Of a stretch of DNA of 8,933 nt, positions 1 through 6,097 are shown one piece after another (position 1 is the first letter of the stretch; the number at the start of each line of letters is the position of its first letter). The notes under the pieces are model-generated. The model had not been told where the DNA came from. It did no database searches and saw only the letters and a list, made by a program, of their open reading frames with translations. A program made the position numbers and the translations under genes. Origin of the DNA: DATKEH01 sp035546355 (GTDB lineage Bacteria > Acidobacteriota > Thermoanaerobaculia > Multivoradales > JAIOJS01); the NCBI GenBank assembly GCA_035546355.1, contig DATKEH010000095.1, positions 1 through 8,933 on the forward strand, written 5' to 3'.

Positions 1-1
1 C

Positions 2-166
2 GGCGCCCTGCGCCAGTTCCGGGAGGAGGCGGAACGCCTGTTCATCTTGCACAAGCTCGAGGCGAACGACTGGAACGTGACCCGGACGGCGCAGGCGATC
101 GACACCCCGCGCAGCAACCTGTACAAGAAGATGGAGCAGTACGGGATCAAGAGGGAGGGGGCGTAG
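2..166 (+). CDS. NtrC-family sigma-54 response regulator, C-terminal end (partial)
   Basis: The frame is open from the left edge and stops at TAG 164-166, giving the last 54 residues of a longer protein. The visible part is a Fis-type DNA-binding domain: a helix starting FREEAERLFILHKLEAN, then WNVTRTAQAI and PRSNLYKKMEQYGI. The second and third blocks form the helix-turn-helix that ends many NtrC-type activators. In that family an N-terminal receiver or sensor domain and an AAA+ ATPase contact sigma-54 RNA polymerase, and this domain binds the enhancer. The ATPase is outside the window, so sigma-54 dependence is inferred from this tail alone. The SNLYKK(L/M)EQYGI ending is common in acidobacterial and deltaproteobacterial regulators. 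The next gene, pyrE, lies 217 bases away and is not obviously linked to it. Confidence 0.85.
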   Translation, partial: GALRQFREEAERLFILHKLEANDWNVTRTAQAIDTPRSNLYKKMEQYGIKREGA

Positions 167-255
167 GGAAGGTGTCGCGAGTCGGAGAGAATCGCTGGCC
201 GGGGATCGGGTCTTCACCCCCGCCCTGCATCCCTTTGCCACTCCTCTCACCCCTG

Positions 256-287
256 CCCCTCTCTCCCCTCGCTTGGGGAGAGAGGGG
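256..287. repeat. Perfect 13-bp inverted repeat with 6-base loop, REP-like
   Basis: Bases 256-268 (CCCCTCTCTCCCC) are the exact reverse complement of 275-287 (GGGGAGAGAGGGG), with loop TCGCTT at 269-274. The left arm is preceded by C-rich sequence (CTCTCACCCCTG, 244-255). This overall design, a C-rich flank then CTCTCCCC, a short loop and GGGGAGAG, resembles dispersed intergenic palindromes seen in many GC-rich bacterial genomes. It sits about 90 bases after the regulator stop and about 97 bases before pyrE. It could end the regulator transcript, but the right arm is followed by TCCAGACC rather than a T-run, so it is not a classic intrinsic terminator. The repeat-family assignment is inferred; only one copy is visible here. 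Confidence 0.7.
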
Positions 288-322
288 TCCAGACCGCGGG
301 GCCGTTCGTGGTGGCCGACGAC

Positions 323-337
323 TGGGCCCGAGGCCCA
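323..337. repeat. Small 6-bp hairpin in the pyrE upstream region
   Basis: TGGGCC (323-328) and GGCCCA (332-337) are perfect reverse complements around a 3-base CGA loop, 46 bases before the pyrE start. It could fold in the pyrE leader RNA. Hairpins this short are frequent by chance in DNA this GC-rich, and nothing else supports a role. The rest of 167-383 shows no gene and no promoter I can defend. Confidence 0.3.
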
Positions 338-383
338 ACGCGCCGACCGGGGCGGAGCGGACCGCGGCGCCGCGCGGAGCCGC

Positions 384-956
384 GTGAGGCCAGCCGAGGT
401 CGAGCGGTTGCTGAGCGAGTCGGGTGCCCTGCGCGAGGGGCACTTCCTGCTGTCCTCGGGGCTGCACTCGCCGCGCTACGTGCAGTGCGCCCTGCTGCTC
501 GAGCTGCCGGCGCGGGCGCGGCGGGTGGGGGAGGCGCTTGCCGACCTGCTCCGCCCCGACCGGCCCGAGTCGGTGCTCTCCCCTGCGATCGGCGGGCTGA
601 TCGTCGGCCACGAGGTGGCGGCGGCGCTGGGAGTGCCGTTTCGATTCAGCGAGCGGCGAGACGGGGTCATGGAGCTGCGGCGGGGCTTCGCGCTGCGTCC
701 GGGGGAGCGGGTGGCGGTGGTCGAGGACGTGGTCACCACCGGCCGCTCGACCCGCGAGGCGGCGGCGGCGGCGGAGGCCGCCGGCGCCGAGGTGGTGGCC
801 GTCGGGACCATCATCGACCGCGCGGGCGGCGCCAGCCCCTTCGCGGTCCCCTTCCGTTCGCTGCTGCGCCTCGACGTGCCGACCTTCCCCGCCGATGCCT
901 GCCCGCTGTGCACGGCCGGCGCGCGTCCGGAGAAGCCGGGGAGCCGGACGAGCTAG
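384..956 (+). CDS. pyrE: Orotate phosphoribosyltransferase
   Basis: This 190-residue protein should convert orotate and PRPP to orotidine 5'-monophosphate, the fifth step of pyrimidine synthesis, in the cytosol. The PRPP-binding signature VVEDVVTTGRST lies at residues 112-123, with the acidic pair E114-D115. The N-terminal block HFLLSSGLHSPRYVQ (20-34), the SPAIGGLIVGHEVA block (66-79) and the FSER...LRRGF catalytic-loop region (88-102) are typical of bacterial and archaeal PyrE. A C-terminal CPLC (C173-C176) followed by a KPGSR-like end occurs in one PyrE subgroup; its role is unknown to me. I chose GTG 384 because similarity begins there and GGAG at 376-379 precedes it. The frame is open further upstream to ATG 273, but that extension is low-complexity and crosses the palindrome. 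The gene converges on the glycosyltransferase. Confidence 0.93.
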   Translation: MRPAEVERLLSESGALREGHFLLSSGLHSPRYVQCALLLELPARARRVGEALADLLRPDRPESVLSPAIGGLIVGHEVAAALGVPFRFSERRDGVMELRRGFALRPGERVAVVEDVVTTGRSTREAAAAAEAAGAEVVAVGTIIDRAGGASPFAVPFRSLLRLDVPTFPADACPLCTAGARPEKPGSRTS

Positions 957-966
957 CCTGCAGGCT
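955..966. repeat. 12-bp perfect palindrome between convergent stops
   Basis: AGCCTGCAGGCT is its own reverse complement. It overlaps the last two bases of the pyrE stop codon and ends 2 bases before the stop of the minus-strand glycosyltransferase. As RNA it could form only a 4-bp stem with a 4-base loop, so it is a poor terminator on its own. No T-run follows on either strand. Confidence 0.4.
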
Positions 967-967
967 C

Positions 968-1666
968 CTAACCTGCCGCGTGGCGTAGCACCGTCCACAG
1001 GATCTTGTGCCCGGCGCGCAGCGTGCCGCTCGCGGTGCCGGTGATCTTCGAGACGCCCACCCGGCGGCGGTAGCTCACCGGCACCTCCACCACCCGCAAA
1101 CCAAGCCGCAGGGCCTTGACCTGCATCTCGGCCGTCCACCCGAAATCGGGGTCGCCCATGGCGAGCCGCTCGAGGGCCTCCCAGGTGACCGCGCGGAAGG
1201 GGCCCAGATCGGTGTAGCGGTGGCCGTAGAGGAGCCGGATCAGGGCGCAGGCCACCAGGTTGCCGGCGCGCGCGTGGGGGAGGAGGGCGCCGCGCTGGCG
1301 GCGGCCGAGGGTCCGCGAGCCTATGACCAGATCGGCAGCGCCGGCGAGGATCGGCGCCACCAGCGCGGGCAGCTCCTCGGGATGGTCGGAGAAGTCGGCG
1401 TCGAGAAACACCAGCACGTCCGGGGGGGCGTTGCGGCGTAGCCAGTCGATCCCCGCCAGGCAGGCGCTGCCGTACCCCTGCCGTCGGGCCGCGACGACAC
1501 GAGCGCCGCTGGCGGCCGCCACCGCCGCAGTGCCATCGGTGGAGTTGTTGTCGGCCACCACGACCCGCCGCACCGGCGGGCGTGGAATCGCCTCCAGCAC
1601 CAGCGGCAGGGACGCCGCCTCGTCGAACGCCGGGATCAGCACGTCGATGGCGGGCACGGGTGGCAC
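968..1666 (-). CDS. Family 2 glycosyltransferase (dolichyl-phosphate sugar transferase-like)
   Basis: This 232-residue protein has the GT-A fold signatures of family 2 transferases. The N-terminal strand is DVLIPAFDEAASL (8-20), the nucleotide-binding turn is VVVADNNSTDGT (35-46), and the metal-binding DxD is FLDADFSDHPEEL (87-99, D89 and D91). GSRTLG (116-121), TDLGPFRA (152-159), GWTAEMQVKA (176-185) and EVPVSYRRR (194-202) follow. This arrangement matches enzymes that move a sugar from a nucleotide donor to a polyprenyl phosphate or similar acceptor; the sugar and acceptor cannot be read from sequence. There is no C-terminal membrane segment, so it is probably cytosolic or peripheral. The start is GTG 1666; a second GTG three codons later is possible, and no strong ribosome-binding site separates them. 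It is the only minus-strand gene here and has no pathway partner in the window. Confidence 0.88.
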   Translation of the reverse strand: MPPVPAIDVLIPAFDEAASLPLVLEAIPRPPVRRVVVADNNSTDGTAAVAAASGARVVAARRQGYGSACLAGIDWLRRNAPPDVLVFLDADFSDHPEELPALVAPILAGAADLVIGSRTLGRRQRGALLPHARAGNLVACALIRLLYGHRYTDLGPFRAVTWEALERLAMGDPDFGWTAEMQVKALRLGLRVVEVPVSYRRRVGVSKITGTASGTLRAGHKILWTVLRHAAG

Positions 1667-1766
1667 AGCGTAGCCCAGCGAGGCTCCGCCTGCGGTCGCC
1701 GGGAGCGAGGCGGGAAGCCGGGGTTCCGGGAAGGGAGCTCGCGGCCGCGGCGTCTCCGGGCGCTGC

Positions 1767-1772
1767 GATAAT
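1767..1772 (+). promoter_or_regulatory. -10-like hexamer GATAAT, 7 bases before a start codon
   Basis: GATAAT matches the TATAAT consensus at five of six positions and is an A/T island in very GC-rich sequence. Seven bases (CCGCCGT) separate it from ATG 1780, so transcription would start at or next to the A of the start codon. No Shine-Dalgarno is visible upstream of that ATG and no -35 box is clear. This pattern is known for leaderless genes in several GC-rich bacteria. The assignment here is inferred. Confidence 0.5.
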
Positions 1773-1779
1773 CCGCCGT

Positions 1780-2211
1780 ATGCCGGAGCCCACCCGCGTC
1801 GCCGTCGAGCTCGAAGTGCGCTACGCCGAGACCGACGCCATGGGCATCGTCCACCACGCCAACTATCTGGTGTGGTTCGAGGTGGCGCGCACCGCGCTGT
1901 GCCGCGGTACGGGCCTCCCCTACCCCGACATCGAGGCCATGGGCTACCTGCTGGTGGTCAGCGGCGCCGAGCTGCGCTACCGGCAGGGCGCCCGCTACGG
2001 TGAGCGGGTCTCGGTGACCACCTGGATCGAGCGCCTGGGCAGCCGGTTGATGCGCTTCGCCTACGAGGTCCGGCGGGGCGAGGACCTGCTGGCCACCGAC
2101 GCCACCGAGCACGTGTGGGTCGAGCGGGCATCGCGCCGCCCCTGCCGCATGCCGGAGCCCCTGCGAGAGCCGTTCGCGCGCCTGGCCGGAATGCGGGAGG
2201 CCCCCCTGTGA
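1780..2211 (+). CDS. Acyl-CoA thioesterase, YbgC/FcbC hotdog family
   Basis: This 143-residue protein matches single-hotdog thioesterases in length and in its N-terminal block EVRYAETDAMGIVHHANY (residues 12-29). D19 of the ETDAMG turn corresponds to the catalytic aspartate of the family, and LVWFEVART (30-38) continues the long hotdog helix. The middle part, AELRYRQGARYGERVSVTTW, is the usual beta-sheet region. The family hydrolyses acyl-CoA thioesters in the cytosol, commonly as a tetramer; substrates range from short aliphatic to aromatic acyl-CoAs, and sequence alone does not decide. No tol-pal genes are nearby, so the tolQRAB-linked YbgC role is not supported. I chose ATG 1780 because family similarity begins within 10 residues of it; an upstream ATG (1582) would only add the reverse strand of the glycosyltransferase gene. 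The two genes diverge across 113 bases. Confidence 0.88.
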   Translation: MPEPTRVAVELEVRYAETDAMGIVHHANYLVWFEVARTALCRGTGLPYPDIEAMGYLLVVSGAELRYRQGARYGERVSVTTWIERLGSRLMRFAYEVRRGEDLLATDATEHVWVERASRRPCRMPEPLREPFARLAGMREAPL

Positions 2212-2217
2212 CAGAAT
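2212..2217 (+). promoter_or_regulatory. Weak -10-like hexamer CAGAAT, 8 bases before a start codon
   Basis: CAGAAT begins right after the thioesterase stop codon and lies 8 bases before ATG 2226. It shares the key A at position two and T at position six with TATAAT, but not the first T. No Shine-Dalgarno lies within 20 bases of that ATG. On its own it is weak; it is listed because the gene before it shows the same geometry. Confidence 0.3.
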
Positions 2218-2225
2218 CGCCCGCC

Positions 2226-2480
2226 ATGGACGTCCCGCCCGTGAGCTACACCGACATCGAGCTCGAAAGCTACATCCCCTCCGGGTGGGTGCTCGCCGAA
2301 GGGCAGGCGCCGGAGTGGGATCCGGGACGGCAGGAGCTCCGCGTCACCGTCCTGGACAGCAGCGATCTCGACTGGATCTTGGCGGTGAAGCGGAGCGACG
2401 CCGAGCGGCTCGGGCGCATCGAGGCGCTGCGCCAGGCCGTGGACCGGCTGGATCGCGAGCGCTTCGAGTCCATCATCTAG
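2226..2480 (+). CDS. Hypothetical protein, 84 residues
   Basis: I do not recognise this family. The 84-residue product starts MDVPPVSYTDIELESYIPSGW and has no signal peptide, membrane segment or cysteine. A probable beta strand (QELRVTVLD, 36-44) is followed by an SSDLDW turn (45-50), a second hydrophobic stretch ILAVKR (51-56), and a charged amphipathic helix from about residue 57 to the end (AERLGRIEALRQAVDRLDRERFESII). A small cytosolic alpha/beta protein, perhaps one that binds another protein through that helix, would fit, but this is inference. It lies 14 bases after the thioesterase and 64 before the gamma-CA gene on the same strand, so co-transcription is plausible. Codon use looks like its neighbours, which favours a real gene. 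No Shine-Dalgarno precedes the ATG. The stop is TAG, followed at once by an AGGAGGAG run that serves no start at normal distance. Confidence 0.65.
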   Translation: MDVPPVSYTDIELESYIPSGWVLAEGQAPEWDPGRQELRVTVLDSSDLDWILAVKRSDAERLGRIEALRQAVDRLDRERFESII

Positions 2481-2544
2481 GAGGAGTCGCGCCCGGCGAG
2501 CTCGTCCCCGAGGGCGGTGCTGCCGGCGCGGCCGACGGAATCCG

Positions 2545-3072
2545 ATGCCCATCCACTGCTATCAGGGCCGTTGGCCGCGCCTCGGTGCGCGGGTGTTCCT
2601 GGCGCCGACGGCACACTTGACCGGCGACGTCGAGGTCGGCGACGACGCCTCCTTCTGGTTCCACACCGTCGCCCGCGGCGACGTCCACCACATCCGCGTC
2701 GGCGCGCGCAGCAACATCCAGGACGGCGCCGTGTTGCACGTCACCCACCAAACCCACCCGCTGGTTCTCGGCCGCGAGGTGGTGGTGGGCCACGGCGCCA
2801 TCCTGCACGGCTGTACGGTGGAGGACGGCGCGCTCATCGGCATCGGCGCCCGCGTCCTCGACGGGGCGGTGGTCGGGCACGGAGCCCAGGTGGGGGCCGG
2901 CGCGGTCGTCACCCCGGGTACGCGCGTGCCGGAGCACCACCTGGCGCTGGGCATCCCGGCGCGGGTGGCGCGCCCGTTGTCGGACGAGGAGCGCGCCCAC
3001 ATCGCCGCCATCGCCGAGCGCTACGTGCGGATCAAGGAGCGCTACCGCGAGGTCGCGGAGGAGGCCCGGTGA
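2545..3072 (+). CDS. Gamma-class carbonic anhydrase-like hexapeptide-repeat protein
   Basis: This 175-residue protein has the left-handed beta-helix pattern of the gamma carbonic anhydrase/YrdA/PaaY group, with hexapeptide repeats from about residue 15 to 140. SFWFHTVARGD (36-46) and RSNIQDGAVLHV (55-66) are hallmark blocks. The three zinc-site histidines appear to be H65 (VLHV), H83 (VGHGA) and H88 (LHGC). A charged helix closes the protein (about 145-175), as expected for a trimer. Family members hydrate CO2 or have lost that activity; the metal ligands argue for a metalloenzyme, but activity is unproven. The start is ATG 2545, matching the usual family N-terminus, with only a poor ribosome-binding site (ACGGAAT). 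The gene's last bases hold the hisS ribosome-binding site, and its TGA overlaps the hisS GTG, so the two should be translated together. Confidence 0.88.
   Translation: MPIHCYQGRWPRLGARVFLAPTAHLTGDVEVGDDASFWFHTVARGDVHHIRVGARSNIQDGAVLHVTHQTHPLVLGREVVVGHGAILHGCTVEDGALIGIGARVLDGAVVGHGAQVGAGAVVTPGTRVPEHHLALGIPARVARPLSDEERAHIAAIAERYVRIKERYREVAEEAR
3057..3064 (+). promoter_or_regulatory. Tandem ribosome-binding site GGAGGAGG that fixes the hisS start
   Basis: GGAGGAGG ends 4 bases before GTG 3069, and its first GGAGG is 7 bases away. It lies inside the gamma-CA gene, where it is read as part of the C-terminal EEAR. It supports GTG 3069 over any upstream start in the same long open frame. Confidence 0.7.
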
Positions 3073-4325
3073 GCGAGTACCGCCGCGTCAAGGGCACGCG
3101 CGACCTGCTGCCCCCCGAGGCCGGGGTGTGGGCGGCGGTGGAGGAGACCGCCCGCCGCGTCTTCGCGCTGTACGGCTACGAGGAGATTCGCACGCCGATC
3201 CTCGAGCACACCGAGCTCTTCGTGCGCTCGGTCGGCGAGGCCACCGACATCGTCGGCAAGGAGATGTACACCTTCGCCGACCGCAAGGGGCGCTCGCTGA
3301 CGCTGCGGCCGGAGAGCACGGCGTCGGTGGCGCGGGCCTTCGTGGAGAACGGCCTGCAGGCCTGGCCGCTGCCGGTCAAGCTGTTCTACGTCGGGCCGCA
3401 GTTCCGCTACGAGCGGCCGCAGCGCGGGCGCTACCGGCAGTTCCACCAGATCGGCGCCGAGTCGATCGGCGATGCCGCGCCCGCCGCCGATGCCGACCTG
3501 CTGGCGATGCTCGCCCGTTTCCTGCGCGACCTCGGCTTCTCCGGGCTCGAGGTGCGGCTCAACACCGTGGGGGACGCGGCGTCCCGCGACCGCTACCGGC
3601 AGGCGCTGGTGTCGTTCCTCGAGCCGCGCCGCGACCGGCTCTCGGAGGAGAGCCGGCGCCGGCTCGCGGCCAACCCGCTGCGCATCCTCGACAGCAAGGA
3701 CGCGGGGGAGCGCGAGCTACTGGCCGCGGCGCCGCAGCTCGCGGACCATCTCAGCGCCGCGGCGGCGGAGCACTTCACCGGCGTGCGGGCGCTGCTCGAG
3801 CGGCTCGGAGTCGAGTACCGCGTGGACCCGCGCCTGGTTCGCGGCCTCGACTACTACACCCACACCGTCTTCGAGATCGTCTCGCGCCAGCTCGGGGCCC
3901 AGGACGCGCTGGTGGGCGGCGGCCGCTACGACGACCTGGTGGGCGCCCTGGGGGGGCCGACGATGCCCGGTATCGGCTTCGCCATCGGCCAGGACCGCCT
4001 GCTGGAGGTGCTGCCGGAGGCCTTCCGGGCGCGGGTGGTGCGGCGGCCGTCGGTGCTCGTCGTGCCGGTGGGTGCGGTCGACCCCGGCGAGGTGCTGGCG
4101 CTGTGCGAAGAGCTGCGCGCGGCCGGGCTGGCGGCGGAGGGGGAGGTGGGGAGGTCGCTCAGGAGCGCCCTCAAGCGAGCCGATCGCCAGGGCGTGCGCC
4201 ACGTGGTGGTGCTGGGTGAAACCGAGCTGGCGCGGGGTGCGGTGCAGCTCAAGGATCTGCAGCAGGGGACGCAGGGCGAGGTGCCGCGGCAGGCGCTCGC
4301 CGCGGCCCTGGAGGAGGCGAGATGA
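3069..4325 (+). CDS. hisS: Histidyl-tRNA synthetase
   Basis: This 418-residue class II synthetase charges tRNA-His with histidine in the cytosol. It opens with YRRVKGTRDLLPPE (4-17), the usual HisRS N-terminus. Motif 2 contains QFRYERPQRGRYRQFHQ, with the ATP-binding arginine R113. The histidine-specific loop RGLDYYTHTVFEI begins at R258, GGGRYDDLVG begins at G283, and motif 3 GIGFAIGQDR spans 301-310 with R310. The C-terminal anticodon-binding domain covers about 325-418 (strand SVLVVPVG, then ALKRADRQG and QLKDLQQG). Length and motif spacing are normal, so it should be functional. The start is GTG 3069, overlapping the gamma-CA stop by 4 bases; its stop overlaps the aspS ATG by 4 bases. The same frame stays open upstream to 2517, but that is a GC-bias artefact across the gamma-CA gene. 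Confidence 0.97.
   Translation: MSEYRRVKGTRDLLPPEAGVWAAVEETARRVFALYGYEEIRTPILEHTELFVRSVGEATDIVGKEMYTFADRKGRSLTLRPESTASVARAFVENGLQAWPLPVKLFYVGPQFRYERPQRGRYRQFHQIGAESIGDAAPAADADLLAMLARFLRDLGFSGLEVRLNTVGDAASRDRYRQALVSFLEPRRDRLSEESRRRLAANPLRILDSKDAGERELLAAAPQLADHLSAAAAEHFTGVRALLERLGVEYRVDPRLVRGLDYYTHTVFEIVSRQLGAQDALVGGGRYDDLVGALGGPTMPGIGFAIGQDRLLEVLPEAFRARVVRRPSVLVVPVGAVDPGEVLALCEELRAAGLAAEGEVGRSLRSALKRADRQGVRHVVVLGETELARGAVQLKDLQQGTQGEVPRQALAAALEEAR
4310..4317 (+). promoter_or_regulatory. Tandem ribosome-binding site GGAGGAGG for aspS
   Basis: GGAGGAGG ends 4 bases before ATG 4322, the same spacing as the hisS site. It lies in the 3' end of hisS and is read there as part of the C-terminal EEAR. 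With the ATGA overlap it points to translational coupling of aspS to hisS. Confidence 0.7.
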
Positions 4326-6097
4326 GGCACGACGCGGCGGGGGAGCTGCGCGCGGCGGACGTCGGCAGGCGGGTGCTGCTGCGCGGCTGGGTGGCCGGAC
4401 GCCGGGATCTCGGGGGGCTGATCTTCCTCAGTCTGCGCGATCGCTCGGGGGTGGTGCAGGTGGTGGTGCGGCCCGTCGATAGCCCGGCGGTGGCGGCAGA
4501 GCTCGAGCCGGTACGGCTCGAGTGGGTGCTGGAGGTCACCGGCGAGGTGGCGTCGCGAGGGGCCGAGGCGGTCAACCCGCAGATGGCTACCGGCGAGATC
4601 GAGGTGGCGGCCGACCGCGTCGTGGTGCTCGCCCGCGCCGAGCCCCTGCCGCTGGCGGTCGACGGCAAGGTCGACGCCAGCGAGGAGACCCGGCTGCGCT
4701 ATCGCTACCTCGACCTGCGGCGGCCGCCCCTGCAGCGCAACATCCTGCTCCGCCACCGGGTGACCCTGGAGATCCGCAAGTACTTCGACGAACAGGGGTT
4801 CGTCGAGGTGGAGACGCCCATCCTCACCCGCTCGACCCCCGAGGGCGCCCGCGACTACCTGGTGCCGTCGCGAGTACACCCGGCCAGCTTCTACGCCCTG
4901 CCACAGTCGCCGCAGCTGTTCAAGCAGCTGCTGATGGTCAGCGGTTTCGAGCGCTACGTGCAGATCGCCCGCTGTTTTCGCGACGAGGACCTGCGCGCCG
5001 ACCGCCAGCCCGAGTTCACCCAGGTCGACGTCGAGATGTCGTTCGCCGCCGAGGACGACGTCTTCGCGGTGATCGAGGGGCTGCTGGAGCGGGTCTTTCC
5101 CCCCTTCGGCATTCCGGTACAGACGCCGTTCCGTCGCCTGGCGTACCGCGAGGCGATGGCTCGCTACGGCAGCGACAAGCCCGACCTGCGCTTCGGCCTG
5201 GAGATCGCCGACGTGTCCGCGGTAGTGCGGGAGAGCGGCTTCCGCGCCTTCCGGCAGACGGTGGCGGAGGGGGGGGTGGTGCGCGGCTTCACCGTACCCG
5301 GCGCGGCGGGTGCGAGCCGGCGGCAGCTCGACGGCTGGGCCGAGCTCGCCCGCCGCCACGGCGCCGCGGGGGTGCTGGCGCTGCGCCGGCAGCAGGGGGA
5401 GCTGCGCTTCCAGGTCAAGGAGGCGCTGGCGGCCGGCGAGCTGGCGGCGCTCGGCGAGCGGCTGGCTGTGGAGGAGGGTGGCCTGGCGCTGCTGGTGGCC
5501 GGGCCCGAGCGCACGGTCGCCGAGGCGCTGGGCGCACTGCGCCTGCAGCTCGCCCGCGAGCACGGCCTGGTGCCGGCCGACCGCCACGAGCTGCTGTGGG
5601 TGACCGAGTTTCCGCTCTTCGAGTGGAGCGAGCCCGACCGCCGCTGGTATGCGGTGAACCACCCCTTCACCGCCCCTCGCGCCGAAGACCTCGAGCTGCT
5701 CGCCAGCGACCCCGGGGCGGTGCGCTCCCGCGGCTACGACGTGGTGCTCGACGGCGTCGAGCTGGGCGGCGGCTCGATCCGCATCCACGACCCCGTCCTG
5801 CAGCAGCAGGTGTTCACCGTACTCGGCATCGGCGAAGAGGAAGCGCGCCAGCGCTTCGGCTTCCTCCTCGAGGCGCTGACCTTCGGCGCGCCTCCCCACG
5901 GGGGGATCGCCCTCGGTCTCGACAGGCTGGTGATGCTGCTCGCCGGCGCCGGCTCGCTGCGCGACGTCATCGCCTTCCCCAAGACCACCTCCGCCAGCTG
6001 CCTGATGACGGACGCGCCGGCGCCGGTCGACCGGCGGCAGCTGGAGGAGCTGGGCATCCGCACCGTGGCGCGGGCGGGCGACCGGCAAGACGCATGA
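4322..6097 (+). CDS. aspS: Aspartyl-tRNA synthetase, bacterial type
   Basis: This 591-residue enzyme attaches aspartate to tRNA and matches the usual bacterial length. The N-terminal OB-fold anticodon domain contains LRGWVAGRRDLGGLIFLSLRD (20-40). YRYLDLRRP leads into the catalytic domain. EGARDYLVPSR and QSPQLFKQLLM are aspartate-site blocks, motif 2 is FRDEDLRADRQPEFTQ (219-234, R220), and motif 3 is GIALGLDRL (528-536, R535). The bacterial GAD insertion sits between, at about 305-415. At the OB-fold position where non-discriminating enzymes usually carry His (RRDH), this protein has L30, as in discriminating enzymes such as E. coli; the second specificity position looks like E82 and is uninformative. 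So charging of tRNA-Asp only is favoured, not proven. ATG 4322 overlaps the hisS stop (ATGA). aroB follows 31 bases after the stop. Confidence 0.97.
   Translation: MRHDAAGELRAADVGRRVLLRGWVAGRRDLGGLIFLSLRDRSGVVQVVVRPVDSPAVAAELEPVRLEWVLEVTGEVASRGAEAVNPQMATGEIEVAADRVVVLARAEPLPLAVDGKVDASEETRLRYRYLDLRRPPLQRNILLRHRVTLEIRKYFDEQGFVEVETPILTRSTPEGARDYLVPSRVHPASFYALPQSPQLFKQLLMVSGFERYVQIARCFRDEDLRADRQPEFTQVDVEMSFAAEDDVFAVIEGLLERVFPPFGIPVQTPFRRLAYREAMARYGSDKPDLRFGLEIADVSAVVRESGFRAFRQTVAEGGVVRGFTVPGAAGASRRQLDGWAELARRHGAAGVLALRRQQGELRFQVKEALAAGELAALGERLAVEEGGLALLVAGPERTVAEALGALRLQLAREHGLVPADRHELLWVTEFPLFEWSEPDRRWYAVNHPFTAPRAEDLELLASDPGAVRSRGYDVVLDGVELGGGSIRIHDPVLQQQVFTVLGIGEEEARQRFGFLLEALTFGAPPHGGIALGLDRLVMLLAGAGSLRDVIAFPKTTSASCLMTDAPAPVDRRQLEELGIRTVARAGDRQDA

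Noticed and set aside
226..243. Sigma-54 promoter on the minus strand (TGGCA...TGCA)
   Set aside because: The GG and GC elements are 9 bases apart rather than the required 10, and no minus-strand gene lies downstream of it.
256..295. Intrinsic terminator for the upstream regulator
   Set aside because: The hairpin is strong, but the following bases (TCCAGACC) contain no T-run, so I list it as a repeat and mention termination only as an alternative.
172..387. A 71-codon open frame before pyrE
   Set aside because: Its LLSPLPLSPLAWGERG stretch is simply the translation of the 13-bp palindrome and C-rich flank; there is no ribosome-binding site or family match.
1740..1749. CGCGGCCGCG palindrome as an operator between the divergent genes
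   Set aside because: A 10-bp all-G/C palindrome is common by chance in this composition, and there is no second copy or other support.
147..1793. A 548-codon open frame on the minus strand
   Set aside because: It overlaps pyrE and reads the glycosyltransferase in the wrong frame; the product is Arg/Pro/Gly-rich noise.
3040..4325. T-box or other leader control of hisS/aspS
   Set aside because: Both starts overlap the preceding gene by 4 bases, leaving no leader sequence for such an element.
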